Assembly (NCBI RefSeq): GCF_000002595.2 | Contig: NC_057013.1 | Location: 1,378,501-1,442,500, forward strand | DNA length: 64,000 nt | DNA from: Chlamydomonas reinhardtii | Taxonomy: Eukaryota > Chlorophyta > Chlorophyceae > Chlamydomonadales > Chlamydomonadaceae | Reading direction: 5' to 3' | Shown here: in pieces, positions 46,294-57,812 of the stretch | Layout of the letters: each line of letters opens with the position of its first letter | Position numbering within the stretch: the first letter of the stretch is position 1 | Notes under the pieces: generated by a model | What the model was told of the DNA's origin: nothing | Seen by the model: the letters and a program-made list of their open reading frames with translations, nothing else | Databases searched by the model: none | Position numbers and translations under genes: made by a program

Positions 46294-47781
46294 GGATATG
46301 CCGTGCTCGCCGGACGGATGCATGACGCCCTTAAAGTGTACAGATATGGCCAAGCTTGTTATTTGCTAATCGGATTGCGCAGCCCGAAGGCAGCTACTTA
46401 AGGTAGTGTGTGGGCGCCCTGTGCCCGATGTTGTCGTAGCTACTCATGTGGAGAATTACCCGCTCGTGTGTTGGAAGGACAGACGACCTCATTGCGGCTC
46501 CTCGCTGGGCATGAACTCAGACCGGCTACATCGTGTGATGTAGCTAGGGACAAAGCTGACGCACGAAATCAGGAGACTGTATGCGCAGTAGATAGCTGAC
46601 AGCACAGGATCTGAGACTGGCTGATGACAGTGCCGTTGCGCTTGGGCTGGTGCCGAGGGCAGCAGCTGCAGGCGTGTATTGCAGGCAGCTGTTGTAGGCA
46701 TGGGACGATGTGACGCCTAGGACGTTGGAAGCATGGACCGGTGCAGAACGCGTGTTCCTATCTTTTCCTATCAACCTCTTCTTTCGTATGTTGTGGTGGT
46801 TGGCATGTTGGATGTTGCTGTTAAGCCGCCGGCTCGCGTCCGACTCTGTATGGCGACTAAGGTGCACGAGGGAGGCCAGGATGAGAAGGCCATAGCTGTG
46901 AGCGCAATTGAGGCATGCTCCGATGCTCGGCCATAATAATACCATGCCTTCGCATTTCTTGCAAGTTCCAATCTTCCTCTTCCGCATGCTGCTTGCCTCT
47001 TGGCTCTGGTCCAGCGCGTCCACAGCTATCTGCTCACTCACCCACACACTTACACAGCACATGCGTGTTTGCTTCCTTTTGCACTCTCTGACACAGAACA
47101 TGCAGGCCGCGGCGCGTAGTCCACCATTACGTGTTTGGCAACGCCTACGCGCCCTGCGATCAGCAACTCCTGCCCCGCTTTACAGCGACCCATTGAACTT
47201 GGCAATGCACGAGCACCTAGAGCAGCCTTGCATGCCTACCACGACCAGCCCCGTGGCCATCACGCAAGCCTACAGCCGTCCATACCGGCGTCAGGGCCGC
47301 CGGTGGCACCAACCCTCCGCGCCCCGCCCGTAGTCAGACTGCTTTCAACAGCGGTAATGGTGCAGTCATGCATTCGCAGCAGCGTTTGTGCTCCGCACTC
47401 GCATACTGTGTGCTTGCTTAAGTTGCGGCGTGCGATGCTGCCACGCGCAGTGACGCGGGCACCCCATCCACAGGCACACCGCCTCCGCGACCGCATTCGG
47501 CAAGTACAGTATCAACAGAGCTGCACACAGTAGTCTGTACCAACACACCACGTGCTACGAGCTGCCGTGCCGCCACCTTGCCGCCACTTTGCTGCCACTG
47601 CACACCGCAGCTGAACAAAGGAAGTGCAATCCGTGCAAGCCACTGAGCCGAACCTGTACTGACTTTTGCTACATCGGCGGGATCAGATCATCTCACGCTC
47701 GATGCCGAACCCCATGATGGTCAACCGAGGGAGACCATGCCTCCACAAACTCTGCAAGTCCTCACCGCGGCGTTATGAAGG
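46294..47781. other. Intergenic region, no gene recognised
   Basis: About 1.5 kb between a rightward gene's stop and a leftward gene's stop. No frame shows a recognisable domain or a convincing exon, and no tRNA-like fold or ordered repeat was seen. Minus-strand TGTAA occurs at 47080-47084 and 47050-47054, rather far from the gene ending at 47782. Confidence 0.4.
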
Positions 47782-48438
47782 CTACCTGCCGCCTTGCTGC
47801 TTCCTGCTGCCGCCCTGTTTTCCGCCCGCCTGCTTTCCGCCGCCCGACGCCGCTTCCGCGCCCTTGCCGGCCCCGGCGCTGGCCTCTGCCGCCGCTGATG
47901 CGCCGCTGGCCGTCTTGCCTGCTGGTGTGTCCCGGTACGCCGCTGGTGGCGAGTCAAACAAGAATTTGCGGTTGAGGGGGTAGGGCGTGTGGTCGGGCTG
48001 CATCGCGAGGACCCGCAACCGCTCCGGCAGCGCCCGCAGCGCCGCCTGCTGCAGCTTGAACTTTGTGGTCATGTCCTTCACCCATGCCTGGTGCTCCGCC
48101 ACCCGTTGCTGCTGCAGCTGCTGCGCGGCCGCCTGCTCCGCGGGGGTGAGCGGTGTCGCCTCAGCCGGGGCGGGGGGTTGGAGCATGGCCACCATGGCCT
48201 TGACGCGCGCGTTCTCCTCGTCCACGCCCCCCGACGCTGCGCCCTTATTCCGCTTCATGGCAGCACCCTTGGTACTAGTTGCTTTCGTAAAGCCCGCCAT
48301 CCCTCGCAGCTGCTGCCAGAGTGCAGCACCTTGATGGCTGATGAGTGTGGTTGCGCCAGAGCACCCAGCAGCGCTGTGGCTAGCTAGTCGTGACATGAGT
48401 GAAGAGCTATGTAGAAGGCATACCGAAGACGTCGCCAT
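47782..48438 (-). CDS. Small basic organelle-targeted protein (mitoribosome-component-like), single exon
   Basis: One uninterrupted frame of 218 residues, unusual among these intron-rich neighbours. The ATG at 48438 (MATSSVCLLHSSSLMSRLA) gives a Ser/Arg/Leu-rich, acid-free N-terminus typical of a mitochondrial presequence; an ATG 30 bp upstream is possible. The core reads EHQAWVKDMTTKFKLQQAAL, then RALPERLRVLAMQPDHTPYP and LNRKFLFDSPPAAYRDTPAG. The tail is a basic Gly/Gln/Lys-rich repeat (GGGKQAGGKQGGSRKQQGGR). Size, presequence, basic charge and a short proline-rich core with DSPP suit an accessory mitochondrial ribosomal protein, but I cannot name it. It shares a 327-bp divergent promoter with the pseudouridine synthase, consistent with a common role in organelle RNA or translation. 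Confidence 0.7.
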   Translation of the reverse strand: MATSSVCLLHSSSLMSRLASHSAAGCSGATTLISHQGAALWQQLRGMAGFTKATSTKGAAMKRNKGAASGGVDEENARVKAMVAMLQPPAPAEATPLTPAEQAAAQQLQQQRVAEHQAWVKDMTTKFKLQQAALRALPERLRVLAMQPDHTPYPLNRKFLFDSPPAAYRDTPAGKTASGASAAAEASAGAGKGAEAASGGGKQAGGKQGGSRKQQGGR

Positions 48439-48765
48439 CGTGCAATTGATGGCGATAACTAGGTGCACTGCAAGGTTGGTGCCTCAATATGAATAGTGCG
48501 AGCTGCCAATGTCAATTACCTGGCTAGTGAGTATATTTTCAGTTACTAGCCGGTGACCAGATCGGCACGACGAGTAAGCAAGCTGCCGCGATTGCGTTTG
48601 GTTTCGCGGCTAAAGCTTTTGTAGCTCATACAGCATACTGAATAATACTGCTATGTGCCACCAGTTGCCATAAAGCAAGGAAATGCAAGAGCGGCAAGTC
48701 ACATCCCTCTAGCCGTGGATGCCTTGCGAGCAGACTCCAAGCTGGCGTGATTGCTGCCAGGCGTG
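48439..48765. promoter_or_regulatory. Bidirectional promoter, small organelle protein / pseudouridine synthase
   Basis: Head-to-head spacing of 327 bp, more AT-rich than the flanking exons. No specific motif assigned. Confidence 0.5.
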
Positions 48766-51700
48766 ATGGCGCGCTACCTTGCTTCACGAGCATGGGCTAG
48801 CTCTGCAGCTGCCTGTACTGGGTTGGGCGGCGCCGAGGCTGCAGTCGGGCCGGGCGTGTGGGCGCTCCTCGGACTAGCAGGCGGCGCAAGCCCCTCGTGG
48901 AGGTGCATCGCCTCCCAGACCCCACAGGCGGCAGCGCAGCAGGATAAGGAGCAGCAGCACCAAGAAGAGCCGCTGTCACGGCATGAGGCGGCGCCTCAGC
49001 CGGCACAGAAACGCGCAGGCGTGCCAGGTACGCCGCAGCGTTCACGAATGTACGGTACCTTTGGCACTGGTAATTCGCCTCAGTCAGCAGCAGCAGCAGC
49101 AGCAGCGCCGCTGCAGATTTGTTAAGGTAGTGTAACTGATGCCTCGTGTTCAAATGACACAGGTGCCAGCAGCAGCCTCAGGGACGATGTGGCGTACGGG
49201 AGCATTGGCGGGCGTGTCAGAAGCCGTCCGGCCGTCGCCGACACACGCACTCCTGACACCGCCAGTACTGCGGGCAGCGCCAGCACTAGTGCCCCTGACT
49301 CAAGTAGGGAGGGTTCAAGCTCTGCCGCTAGCAGCATCAACAGCAGCAGCAGCAGCAGCAGTGGCAGTAGCCCTGCCGGCTCGAGAAGCACAAAAAGTGC
49401 CGTGCGCGGAGCAGACATCCTGCACCGATTCCGCGAGGAGGGTTTCGCTGCCACGCCGCCAGTGAGCTTCATCCGGGGTATGCCCGCACCCACAGGTCAG
49501 TGGCGGGAGCGGGTGGGGCGTAGCTGGTTTGGGGCGGGCTAGGTATCGTTTAAGTCAATGGACGCAGCAGGACACCTGAGGACCCGCCTTGCACCACAGA
49601 CTGTTTTAACCCCCCCCAACTGTCCCCCAACTGCAGCCATGTCGTGGCTACGGCGGCGCGGCCCCGAGGTGCCACACGCCGTGCTGTACCGCCTGTTCCG
49701 GCAGCGCCAGGTGGGCGGTTGCGGCGGTTGCACGTACAACCAGATGGGTGGATCGAGAGGATTGGTTGATCTATTAAAGCGGTTTGGCGATGATGCCCGA
49801 ACACACGTATGGTGGTTACTAGACGCTGCCACCGCCTACACATTGACGCATCTGCAGGTGCGGCTGTATGATGGAGATAAGGTGGTGCGGGTGCGCGGCT
49901 GTCGCCAGCTGGCCAACGGGGAGCAGTTGCTGTTCCCCGCCTCGCTGCGGCCGGCGGCCGAGGCGGGGGCCGGACCCGGCGGCGGCCTGATGGAGGCTGC
50001 AGGGGCGGGGGCGCGGGACGCGGCAGCGGCGGGGCGTGCGGCGTCCCACGGCGAGGCCGGGCCCGGACCAGGCAGCAGAGCGGGAAGTGCTGGTGTGGTT
50101 GTAGGGGCGGGGGCGGCGGTCACCGCCGCCGGCGTGACGGCGGCCGTCGCGCAACGGAGCACGCTGTTCAAGCCGGCAGGCGGGGCAGCCGCAACAGCTG
50201 CAGTTGGTGGAGCCGGCGGTGGTAGCAACAGTGGCAGTAGCAGTAGCAGGGGCGGCAGTAGCGGCCTGCTAACGCCGCAGCTGCTAACGCCCGAGCGTGT
50301 GCGGCGGTGGGTGCTGGGCGTGCAACCGGGGCTGGTGTTCATCAACAAGCCCGCCGGCGTCCGTGTGCACGGCCGCGCGGCTGGGGACGTGGACAGTGCG
50401 GGCGGCCGTGATGGCGGCGGCCCCACCCTCGATTCAGTGATGGGGGAAGCGCTCCGATTTGGCGAGCAGGATGAGCCAAAGTGAGTTGGACGGGTTGGTG
50501 GTGGTGCCTGGATGTGTAGGGAGAAGGGTCGTGTGGCCGCCGCATAGCCTTCTGCAGGATGTAGAGGTGGTGGGTCCGGCGGGGCAGAGGAGTAGAGATG
50601 GGGTGCAGTGCCAGAGCCAATGCGGGGGAAGAGGTCAGGAATGGAGGTCAGGAATCGAGGTCATACCAAATGTCTTGCTGACTTCCGCGGCGACCGACGC
50701 CGGCACGCCCCCACACGCCGCACACGCCCACACGCCTCACACCCCCACACGCCCTCCAACTGCGCAGGCTGGTTCACCGGCTGGACGCACAGGCCAGCGG
50801 CGTCATGGTGGTGGCACGCAACGCCGACGCCGCCGCCTGGCTCAGCGCGGCCTTCCGCGGCAAGTCGCGGCAGGTGGGTGGGTGGGTGGGAGCCGCGCGT
50901 GCTGCAGCTTCGTACTGTTGTCACTAAAACATCTCGGTGATGTCGAGGCCGGTCCTGGGCGCATTTTCTTCAGTACAAGCGGTATCATGCATCTGCGCTA
51001 TAACGGATGGTCTCCTACAGGCGCTGGCGGAGGAGGAGGGCGAGCAGGGCGAGGACGCACGAGGCGGCGGGCGCGGGCGCGGGCGCGGGCGGCAGGACCC
51101 CCGGGGGCGGCAGGGCCGGGGGCGCGACGCTGACGACATTCCCGAGGACTTGTACGTGGCCCGCACATATTGGGCCTTCCTGGCCGGTGACCTACAGCCG
51201 CGGCAGTCGGGGCGCATCAGGTGCGGGGTGGGCTGGGTGTGGTGTTGGTGGCGATGATGATGTGCTTCTACTGTGAGGCATGATTTCCGACAAGACACAT
51301 TCAAACACACGCACATACACACAACGCATCGCATACCGATACACGTCGCCTGTGCCCTCTGTCACGCGGCGCACGCTGCAGGTTCCCAGTGGCGGTGGAC
51401 GGGTCCTTCTACCCCGCCGTCAGCAGCTACCGGGTGCGCGGCACCGGCTGCGGCGTGACCTGGGTGGAGCTCACGCCGGAGACAGGTGAGCGGGCGGGAG
51501 CGAGAGAATGTGTGTGTGTGTGTGTGTACCTGCGCCGTACAGGATTGTTCTCGAGTACACCATCCCGGTCCCTAGCCGTCCGACCTTCACACCTCCCCTT
51601 CCAAGTTCCGTGCGCACCCTCCATTCGCTCCGCTCTCGCTCCATGACCCCTCCACTCTCCCTCCCTCGCCACACAGGCCGGCGCCACCAGTTGCGCATCC

Positions 51701-52131
51701 ACTGCGCGCGCAAGCTGGGCGCGCCCATCATCGGCGACGGCCGCTACGGCTACGGCGGCCTGCCGCCGCGCCTGGGGCTGCGCGACCGCCTGCCGCCCGA
51801 GTGGTGGGCGCTGCTGGGGGAGGACCCCCGCGTGGTGGCGCTGCGGCTGCAGCAGCAGGCGGCGGAGCAGGCGGAAGCGGAAGTGGAGGCGGGGGCGGCA
51901 GTAGCAGGCGCAGGGAGCGGGGGAGCGAGGGCTGGCAGGGGCGGCAGGGGAAGGTCGGCATCGCCGGGGGCGGCACGGGCGGCGGTGCCGAGTGTGCCGA
52001 TTATGCTGCACGCGCGCGAGCTGGTGATTAAGCGGCCCGGCAAGTCGCCGCTGGTAGCTGTGGCGCCTCTGCCGCGCTATGTGCGCGAGCTGATGGAGGC
52101 GGCGGGCTGGCCGCTACCGAGGGACGGGTGA
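48766..52131 (+). CDS. RluA-family RNA pseudouridine synthase with S4-like domain
   Basis: Eight exons in phase (718 residues): 48766-49027, 49163-49495, 49637-49710, 49858-50480, 50768-50873, 51021-51220, 51382-51485, 51677-52131. Isomerises uridine to pseudouridine in RNA. The start MARYLASRAWASSAAACTG looks like a mitochondrial or plastid presequence. After a Ser/Ala-rich linker comes an S4-like RNA-binding part (VPHAVLYRLFRQRQVRLYDG, VVRVRGCRQLANGEQLLFP, about residues 205-250). The catalytic domain has PGLVFINKPAGVRVHG, then LVHRLDAQASGVMVVARN with the catalytic Asp in HRLD (about 433-436), VARTYWAFLAGDL, VELTPETGRRHQLRIHCA (about 560-580), GAPIIGDGRYGYGG, and C-terminal LHARELVI with YVRELMEAAGWPLPRDG. 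All diagnostic motifs are present, so it is probably active. Two low-complexity inserts, one in the S4-catalytic linker and one acidic, Arg/Gly-rich after the HRLD exon, enlarge it beyond bacterial RluA. Confidence 0.93.
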
Positions 52132-52817
52132 AGGGTGACGGCTGCAGCGCGGCGGCATCGGGAGTGTGTGGAGGGCAGCCTAGGCAAGGCGGTGGTGGTG
52201 GTACTGGTGACCGGCGTGGCAATCGGCGGTGGGTGGTGGGCTGCGAATTTGTGGGTTTGGGTGTCGCAGCAGGATACATGGATGCGGAACTGGCAGGATT
52301 GGCTGCGGTGGACTGCAAGGTTGGCAAGGTCAGCTGTGCGCCGGAAATGCTGCTGGCGGGGTGCTGGCCGGGTGCTGACATGCGCAGTTGTCGCGGCACA
52401 CGCTTGCGTGTGCTTTGGGCCCTCATCCACCTTCGTCCTACCACAGCGCGTAGCGGTGACAGCTGACTGCATGCGGCACGCCCCGTGCTATCAGCATCGG
52501 CCCCTGAAACGGCCATGTGTGCCCAATGTCGCCTGCGCACAAATCCTACAGCACGATACAGCGCAGCACTCGCACTTCCATAAGCGCCACTCCCGTGACC
52601 ACACCCCTCAGCACACACATTACGGTGACTTGAGAAGGCCTTCAGCGTCCACTCACACTCGATTGCACATCCGGAGAACAGTCCATCGTCTGGAGCCTGC
52701 TGCCATGCACGCTCCCGCTCGCCCCAGCTCCAGGTCTAGACCGCTCGCTCACGCACGCGCCTCGCATTCGGTTCAGCCACAGCATTGGGTTTCTGACATA
52801 CACATCCGCACGCGAAT
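52132..52817. other. Convergent 3' region, pseudouridine synthase / FPG
   Basis: The two genes converge here. A long plus-strand open frame (52135-53553) crosses the region and the last FPG exon but has no domain and is read as a GC-composition artefact. No repeat or clear poly(A) signal was identified. Confidence 0.45.
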
Positions 52818-55800
52818 TCACTTCTTGGCCCTGCCCTTACGCGGTGCCGGCGCCGCCGGCGCCGCCTTCTGCCCGCCAGCTGCGTGTCCACCCGACTCCA
52901 CAGCCGCTATAGTCGTGCCTGCCTTCGCACGCGTTGCCCTTTGGCTGCCCGCCTGCTTGGGCTTTGCGGATGCTTTTCCCTTCTTGCCCTGTGCATCTCC
53001 GCCCTCCGCTACCGTACCTGCCTCCCCATCCGCCTCCCCACCTGCCTCCGCCTCATCCTCCGACTCCTCCTTTGCTGCGGGCCTGGCCGCTCTCCCGCCC
53101 GCGATCCGCGCTGGCTTGGCAGCAGCAGGCTTGCCGCCGCTCACGGCCCCAGCCGCTGCTGCAGCCTTGCCCCTTACCGGCTTGGCTGCGGCGGCCAAGG
53201 GTTTGGCACTGGCCGCCTTCCCGCGGGGAGCCCTGGCCGTGGTGGGCACTGCAGCCTTGCCCGCAGGAGCTTTGCGGCGCTTGGCCGTGGGCGCCTCCTC
53301 CTCCTCCTCGTCGTCGTCCTCCTCTTCCTCCTCGTCAACATCATCAACGTCATCGCCACCCTCGTCCGAGTCTGCGCGCATCGCAGTGCCGCATTGCACG
53401 CTCAGTCAGCCAGCAAGACAAGACCAACACACAAACAGCCGCAGAGGCCCACCTCTACAATCTGAAGCCTGCCAGCCCCAGCCAATGCGTGGACGCCAGC
53501 GCGGCACAGGTCGCGAAACACGTCGCCGCTCGCCCCAGCGGCCGCGGCCCTAACATGGTAAACAACGGCCGCTGCGGCCCGACGGCGCGCAGCAACGGCC
53601 GGCACACCGCCGGTTGGGCCACTGTGTGGAATGAGCGGGGGGTGCTACTGCCTCCGGCCACACCGCTGGGCAGGGACGGCGTACGCATGGGCCGCATGGG
53701 CCCGTGCCGCGGCGCCCTGCCCCGCACCACCCCCGCGTCCGCCGCCCCGCCGGCGGCAGCCACGCCGTCGGCGCTGCTGCCAGTAGCACGACTGCTGCGC
53801 TTGCTGCTGCGGGCTTTGGGCACGGCCGGTGGCTCACCCGCGCTGGTCTCCCTGCCGTCGCCGTCCTCCTCCTCCTCCTCCGCGGTGGCCTTCTTCTTGG
53901 CGGTCCGTTTCCGCTTTGCAGCGGGCCTGCAGCCGCCAGCCGGGCATAACAACTGAGTTGGACCATGGCATGAACGCGCGCCCGCTGGTAAATCACGAGC
54001 GGCGGCCGCGACCATGCCATACCTCCGCCACTTGCCTCATTGCCGGGGCTTTCATCCCGCACTTCCGTTGTTTTGCAGGCTTGCCCAATGACAAAAAAAC
54101 CTACTCGTTGTGCCCAGACACAGATCCCCCTGCCCCGGCTCACCCGCCCTCCTCCGCTTCCTTGGCGGCCGCTGCCTTGGCCCGGCCGGCCGCCCCCGAG
54201 CCCTTGAGCTGCTGCACCGCCGGCACAAAGGCCGAGGTGCGGCTGCCCACGGTTACGAAGTGAATCGCGCGCCCGCTGGCGTCCTGGCTGGCCTTCTTGT
54301 TCGTCCACCTGCGACAACAAGACAGCAGCAACACAGCACATTGATACGGCAGCCCGCTTAACAACTTGACCAGAGCGTGGCCACCTGGTGGCCGTACCCA
54401 GTTGTTTCAGCACTCCCCGCACATGCGCGCGCGCACTACTGGACCGGCGCACGTGGCACTACTGGACCGGCGCCGTCGCACACAAACACAGCCTCGACAA
54501 ACCCAACACCAGTTCACCCCAAAACCACACAGGCACAGGCACACGCGCCTGTAGTGGAAGAGCCAGTCCCTGGGGAAGCGGTCTGAGTCCGCCTCCACCC
54601 GCACCGCCAGGCCCACCACCTCGCGGATGGCGGCGTGCAGGGCGGCCATAGAGCCGTCGTCCAGGGACGTGGCCGTCTGCGGCGTGTGTGCGAGAGCGTG
54701 TGTGAGCGTGTGTGTGTGTGTGTGTGTGGATGTGTGTGTGTGTGTGTGTGTGTGTGCGAGCGTGTGTGTGCGAGCGTGTGTGTGTGTGTGCGAGAGCGTG
54801 TGTGTGTGTGTGCGCGAGAGCGTGTGTGTGTGTGAGTGTGTGTGTGTGTGTGTGTGTGGAGGAGCGGCCGCGCCAGCGCAAGCGGAAGGACTGGAGGCCA
54901 GATAGCGAGAGCGGCTGAACCTGAGGACTGGCACCTGTTCTTTGCGCACGTGTGGGACAATGGTCCGCACAGTGAGGCATGCCACGGCACGGGTACACAC
55001 AATCCCTTCAATCACCGCTCATGCGTGTGCATTCACGGGCTCGGAGCTGCCCCTGCCGTCCGCTGCAGGGCCAGCGCCTACGCCTGCGCCTCACCTGCTC
55101 CGGGTGGATGCGCGCCTGGTACAACACCTCGTCCGCCACCCAGTTGCCGATGCCACTGCAGAACTCCTGCGCATGGACATGGCGTAGGAAAAAGCGATAG
55201 AGTGGAAGTTGAGCTGCCAAGGCCCGCTTCAAGGCCCGCTCGCCATCAAGGCTAGCCTGTCACGCTCACAGGAAGTCCTGAGCCCCTCACTTCTCGCACA
55301 TACGGTACGGTGCGGAAACGGCACACGCACCTACCTGGTCCAGCAGCAGCGCCTTGATCCGCAGCGAGGGCGCGCGCACCACCCGCTCCCGCACCACCTG
55401 GCCGAACTGCGCGGCGGTGGGCGGCAGCTGCAGCAGCACGTCCCAGCCCAGCCGGCACAGCGGCTCGCAGGCCAGCGGGTCGGGGCCGGGGAGCAGCTTG
55501 ATGCGGCCGAACCTGTGCGGGGCGGTGGCGGTGGCGGTGGCGATGCGGCGGCTGAGGTCAGGGCGCGAGCAAGGGCAAGGGCAAGGGCTGACCTGTCAGG
55601 GTTGGTGAACTGACTGACCCGATTATGAACAAGTGCGATGCAGCAAGCACCAGGGATGTGGCACATCATCTCATGTGCCACAACCGAGTGCACTACTGCC
55701 ACAGTGGAGGGGCCTACCGAGTCACCTGTAGTCCGGTAATGCCGTTGCCCCGGCACGCCCGTACAAGGCTTGCCTGTCGCCACCCAGCCCAACGCAGCCC

Positions 55801-57386
55801 AGCCACCCCCAACCCCCACCTGGGTGACCCCGCCTCCTGCCACCATTATCTACCTCCCCCCAGGTATCTTTGGGATTGTAATAAGCTACCCCCACCCGCC
55901 CCGCCCCCTCACCGGCGCGAGTCCACGACTACCACTTCCTTGACTTATCATGACTGTAATCCCCCTCACCGGCGCGAGTCCACGTAGGCCAGCCTGCCGC
56001 CGCCCTGCAGCTCCAACTCTAACTTGGTGAAGCGCGGCGGCCAGGACTCCGGGTCCGATTCCAGGTGGGCACTGGGAGTGAGGAGGAGAGTGCAATGGGG
56101 TAAGGAGCATGAGGTATGGCGCATTGATTGATTCCTTGATGGCCTGGGTGGCAACACAGAGCTGCCTTGCGTCTGACAGTGAGGTGAGGTTGCCATTGTG
56201 TGCGGCGCGGCTGCGTAGCTCACGCTCACCGCTTGTACTTAGTGACGCCCACTCCCTTGACCACGATGCCCCCAGTCATGCCTGCAATGAAATCGAGTGG
56301 TGTCACGCATTTATGCAAACGGAGCGCCGGGCTAGGCCATGTATGCATGACAAGGCGCAACAACTATGCCGCTCGCTTCCGCTTGCCAGTCTGCTACGGC
56401 GCGCGTGTGTTTGCCAATCAGTAGTACAATAGCCAAGCTGGTGATGCGTAGTGTGAGCCTTACCGAAGTGCAGCATGACCCAGGGCCCCTTGCCCCCGTT
56501 GTCCAGCTCGAGCCACATGTATTTCCCTGATGCAGCGACAGCAGTGGCGGCAGTAGCGGCGGCGGCAGTGGCGGCAGTAGCGGCGGCAGGATGTCAGTGG
56601 GCAAAGCATGCAGGGCAGGCGCAGCATGTGCTATACACAGTGGTCAGCATCCACCACCACCACATTTTAACGAGTCCGACTGTGGTCTCCCACCCTGCGC
56701 TAGCTCAGTTTAATTTGGTTTAGCTTGGGCTGGTAGTTACACGCCCGCCCCCGTGCGTGGCACGATACTCCCCTCTCTGCGCGCCCCTCCCATGTCCCAG
56801 ATCGTGCCCTCACCTTTCCGGTGGGCGCGTAACAACGTGCGCCCTTCCAGCGCTTTACGCAGCTCATCCGGTGTGCAGCCGTTGATGACCTGTTGTGTTT
56901 TCAAAGAAGGACAGGGCGATGTGGTGAGTAGGGAACACGCTGGGATGACAGAGCTAGCTGCCTTGCGTCTATCAAAAGCTTTTGAGAAAGGCCGGGGGCG
57001 GGGTGGGGACGGGGGGCGGCGTGGCGGCAAGCACTGGCAGCCACGGACCAAGGAGCAGTCGCGCCGAGGAACGTGTGTTGCGTGTCATGCCTGCCTGCCA
57101 CGGGTTTGCGCGGGACGAACCCTGCTGTGTTCGCCTTGCCAGCGGGCCACACCCGACGCTTTACGCCCTTCCTTCCCCCCCTACCCTTCCCTGTAGCTAA
57201 ATGGAACCTTGCCGGTAGCTAGGCCTACTCCGGGTACGAGAGGCTCCACCTAGGCTGAGTGTGGGGCACGCTGTGACCGGTACCCACCTTCTCGTCGTCT
57301 GCGACCCTGGCCACCAAGATTGTTTTCCCCTTGCAGCCCAGCTCCACTAGGCCGCGGGCTGCCTCGACCTCCGGCAGCTCGGGCAT
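52818..57386 (-). CDS. FPG1: Formamidopyrimidine-DNA glycosylase (plant-type FPG/MutM)
   Basis: Base-excision DNA glycosylase/AP lyase for oxidised purines. Exons: 57288-57386, 56814-56889, 56464-56526, 56230-56281, 55970-56071, 55335-55512, 55095-55166, about 54549-54676, 54144-54308, about 53740-53926, and 52818 to about 53377. The first exon gives [18 protein letters not shown] with catalytic Pro2 and Glu3. [17 protein letters not shown] supplies the conserved Lys, then [32 protein letters not shown] and [17 protein letters not shown]. The H2TH part is [10 protein letters not shown] with [20 protein letters not shown]. There is no Cys4 zinc finger. Instead the zincless loop typical of plant FPG is seen ([27 protein letters not shown]). 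The C-terminus is a long acidic/Lys-rich tail with [17 protein letters not shown] and repeated Pro/Ala/Lys, as in plant FPG1, probably nuclear-targeting. Donors after exon 8 and exon 10 are uncertain. A 24-bp duplication repeats the exon-5 donor. Confidence 0.93.
54683..54858. repeat. Interrupted (GT)n array with GCGAGCGT punctuation, FPG intron
   Basis: About 175 bp of alternating purine-pyrimidine TG runs broken by GAGCGTGT, GCGAGCGTGT and GCGAGAGCGTGT steps. It lies in the intron between the H2TH exon and the DWLFHYR exon. Confidence 0.9.
55904..55984. repeat. 24-bp direct repeat duplicating the FPG exon-5 splice donor
   Basis: An identical 24-bp segment lies at 55904-55927 and 55961-55984 (core CTCACCGGCGCGAGTCCACG on the plus strand). 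On the minus strand each copy spells the coding end GTGGACTCGCGCCG followed by donor GTGAGG, so a second donor lies 57 bp downstream of the first. Confidence 0.9.
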
Positions 57387-57812
57387 TGTGCTGGGGAGAG
57401 AAGGCTAAAGCGAGGAGTGGAATCCCGCGCTAAAGCGGAGCCGGTCACGTCACTGTCTCACTGTCGCTGTTGTGATAAGCTAAACATTGATGCTATTTAG
57501 CGTCATGAAAGTATTGCAGAGAGAGTCCGCCGGGCATCCTGAGTCAGAGGAGACATGCGCAGGGCAACTGTTGCATCGCGGTGCCGGACGGATTCTGCTT
57601 CCAGGTGACTCCTGGTTGCAGTATTGTTTACGGTAACTGAAGACTTCTTTTAGCAGATACTTCTTCCACATGCCATCGGCCGATAAACTAGTCAACTTGA
57701 GTTTTGTTTGTCGCACTTGCACCGAAGTTTGGGAATTTGACTTCTGTGCCCTCCTGAGTTAATCATAGCTTGAACCTCATTTCTTGAAAGCTTATTCAGG
57801 CCCATAGGCACC
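57387..57812. promoter_or_regulatory. Bidirectional promoter, FPG / prolyl 4-hydroxylase
   Basis: The two start codons lie 426 bp apart, head-to-head. The sequence is less GC-rich than the flanks. No specific element recognised. Confidence 0.5.

Noticed and set aside
46294-47781. Possible tRNA or small gene in the 1.5-kb spacer
   Set aside because: Scanning by eye found no cloverleaf with a T-arm GTTCRAAYC match and no frame with recognisable sequence. A tRNA search tool would be needed to exclude one formally.
52135-53553. 472-codon plus-strand frame after the pseudouridine synthase
   Set aside because: It crosses a 3' region and then runs antisense to the Lys/Ala/Glu-rich last exon of FPG, giving a Leu/Pro/Ser translation without any domain.
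54459-55015. His/Thr-rich and Val/Cys-rich open frames
   Set aside because: Translations of the GT/CA array in the FPG intron.
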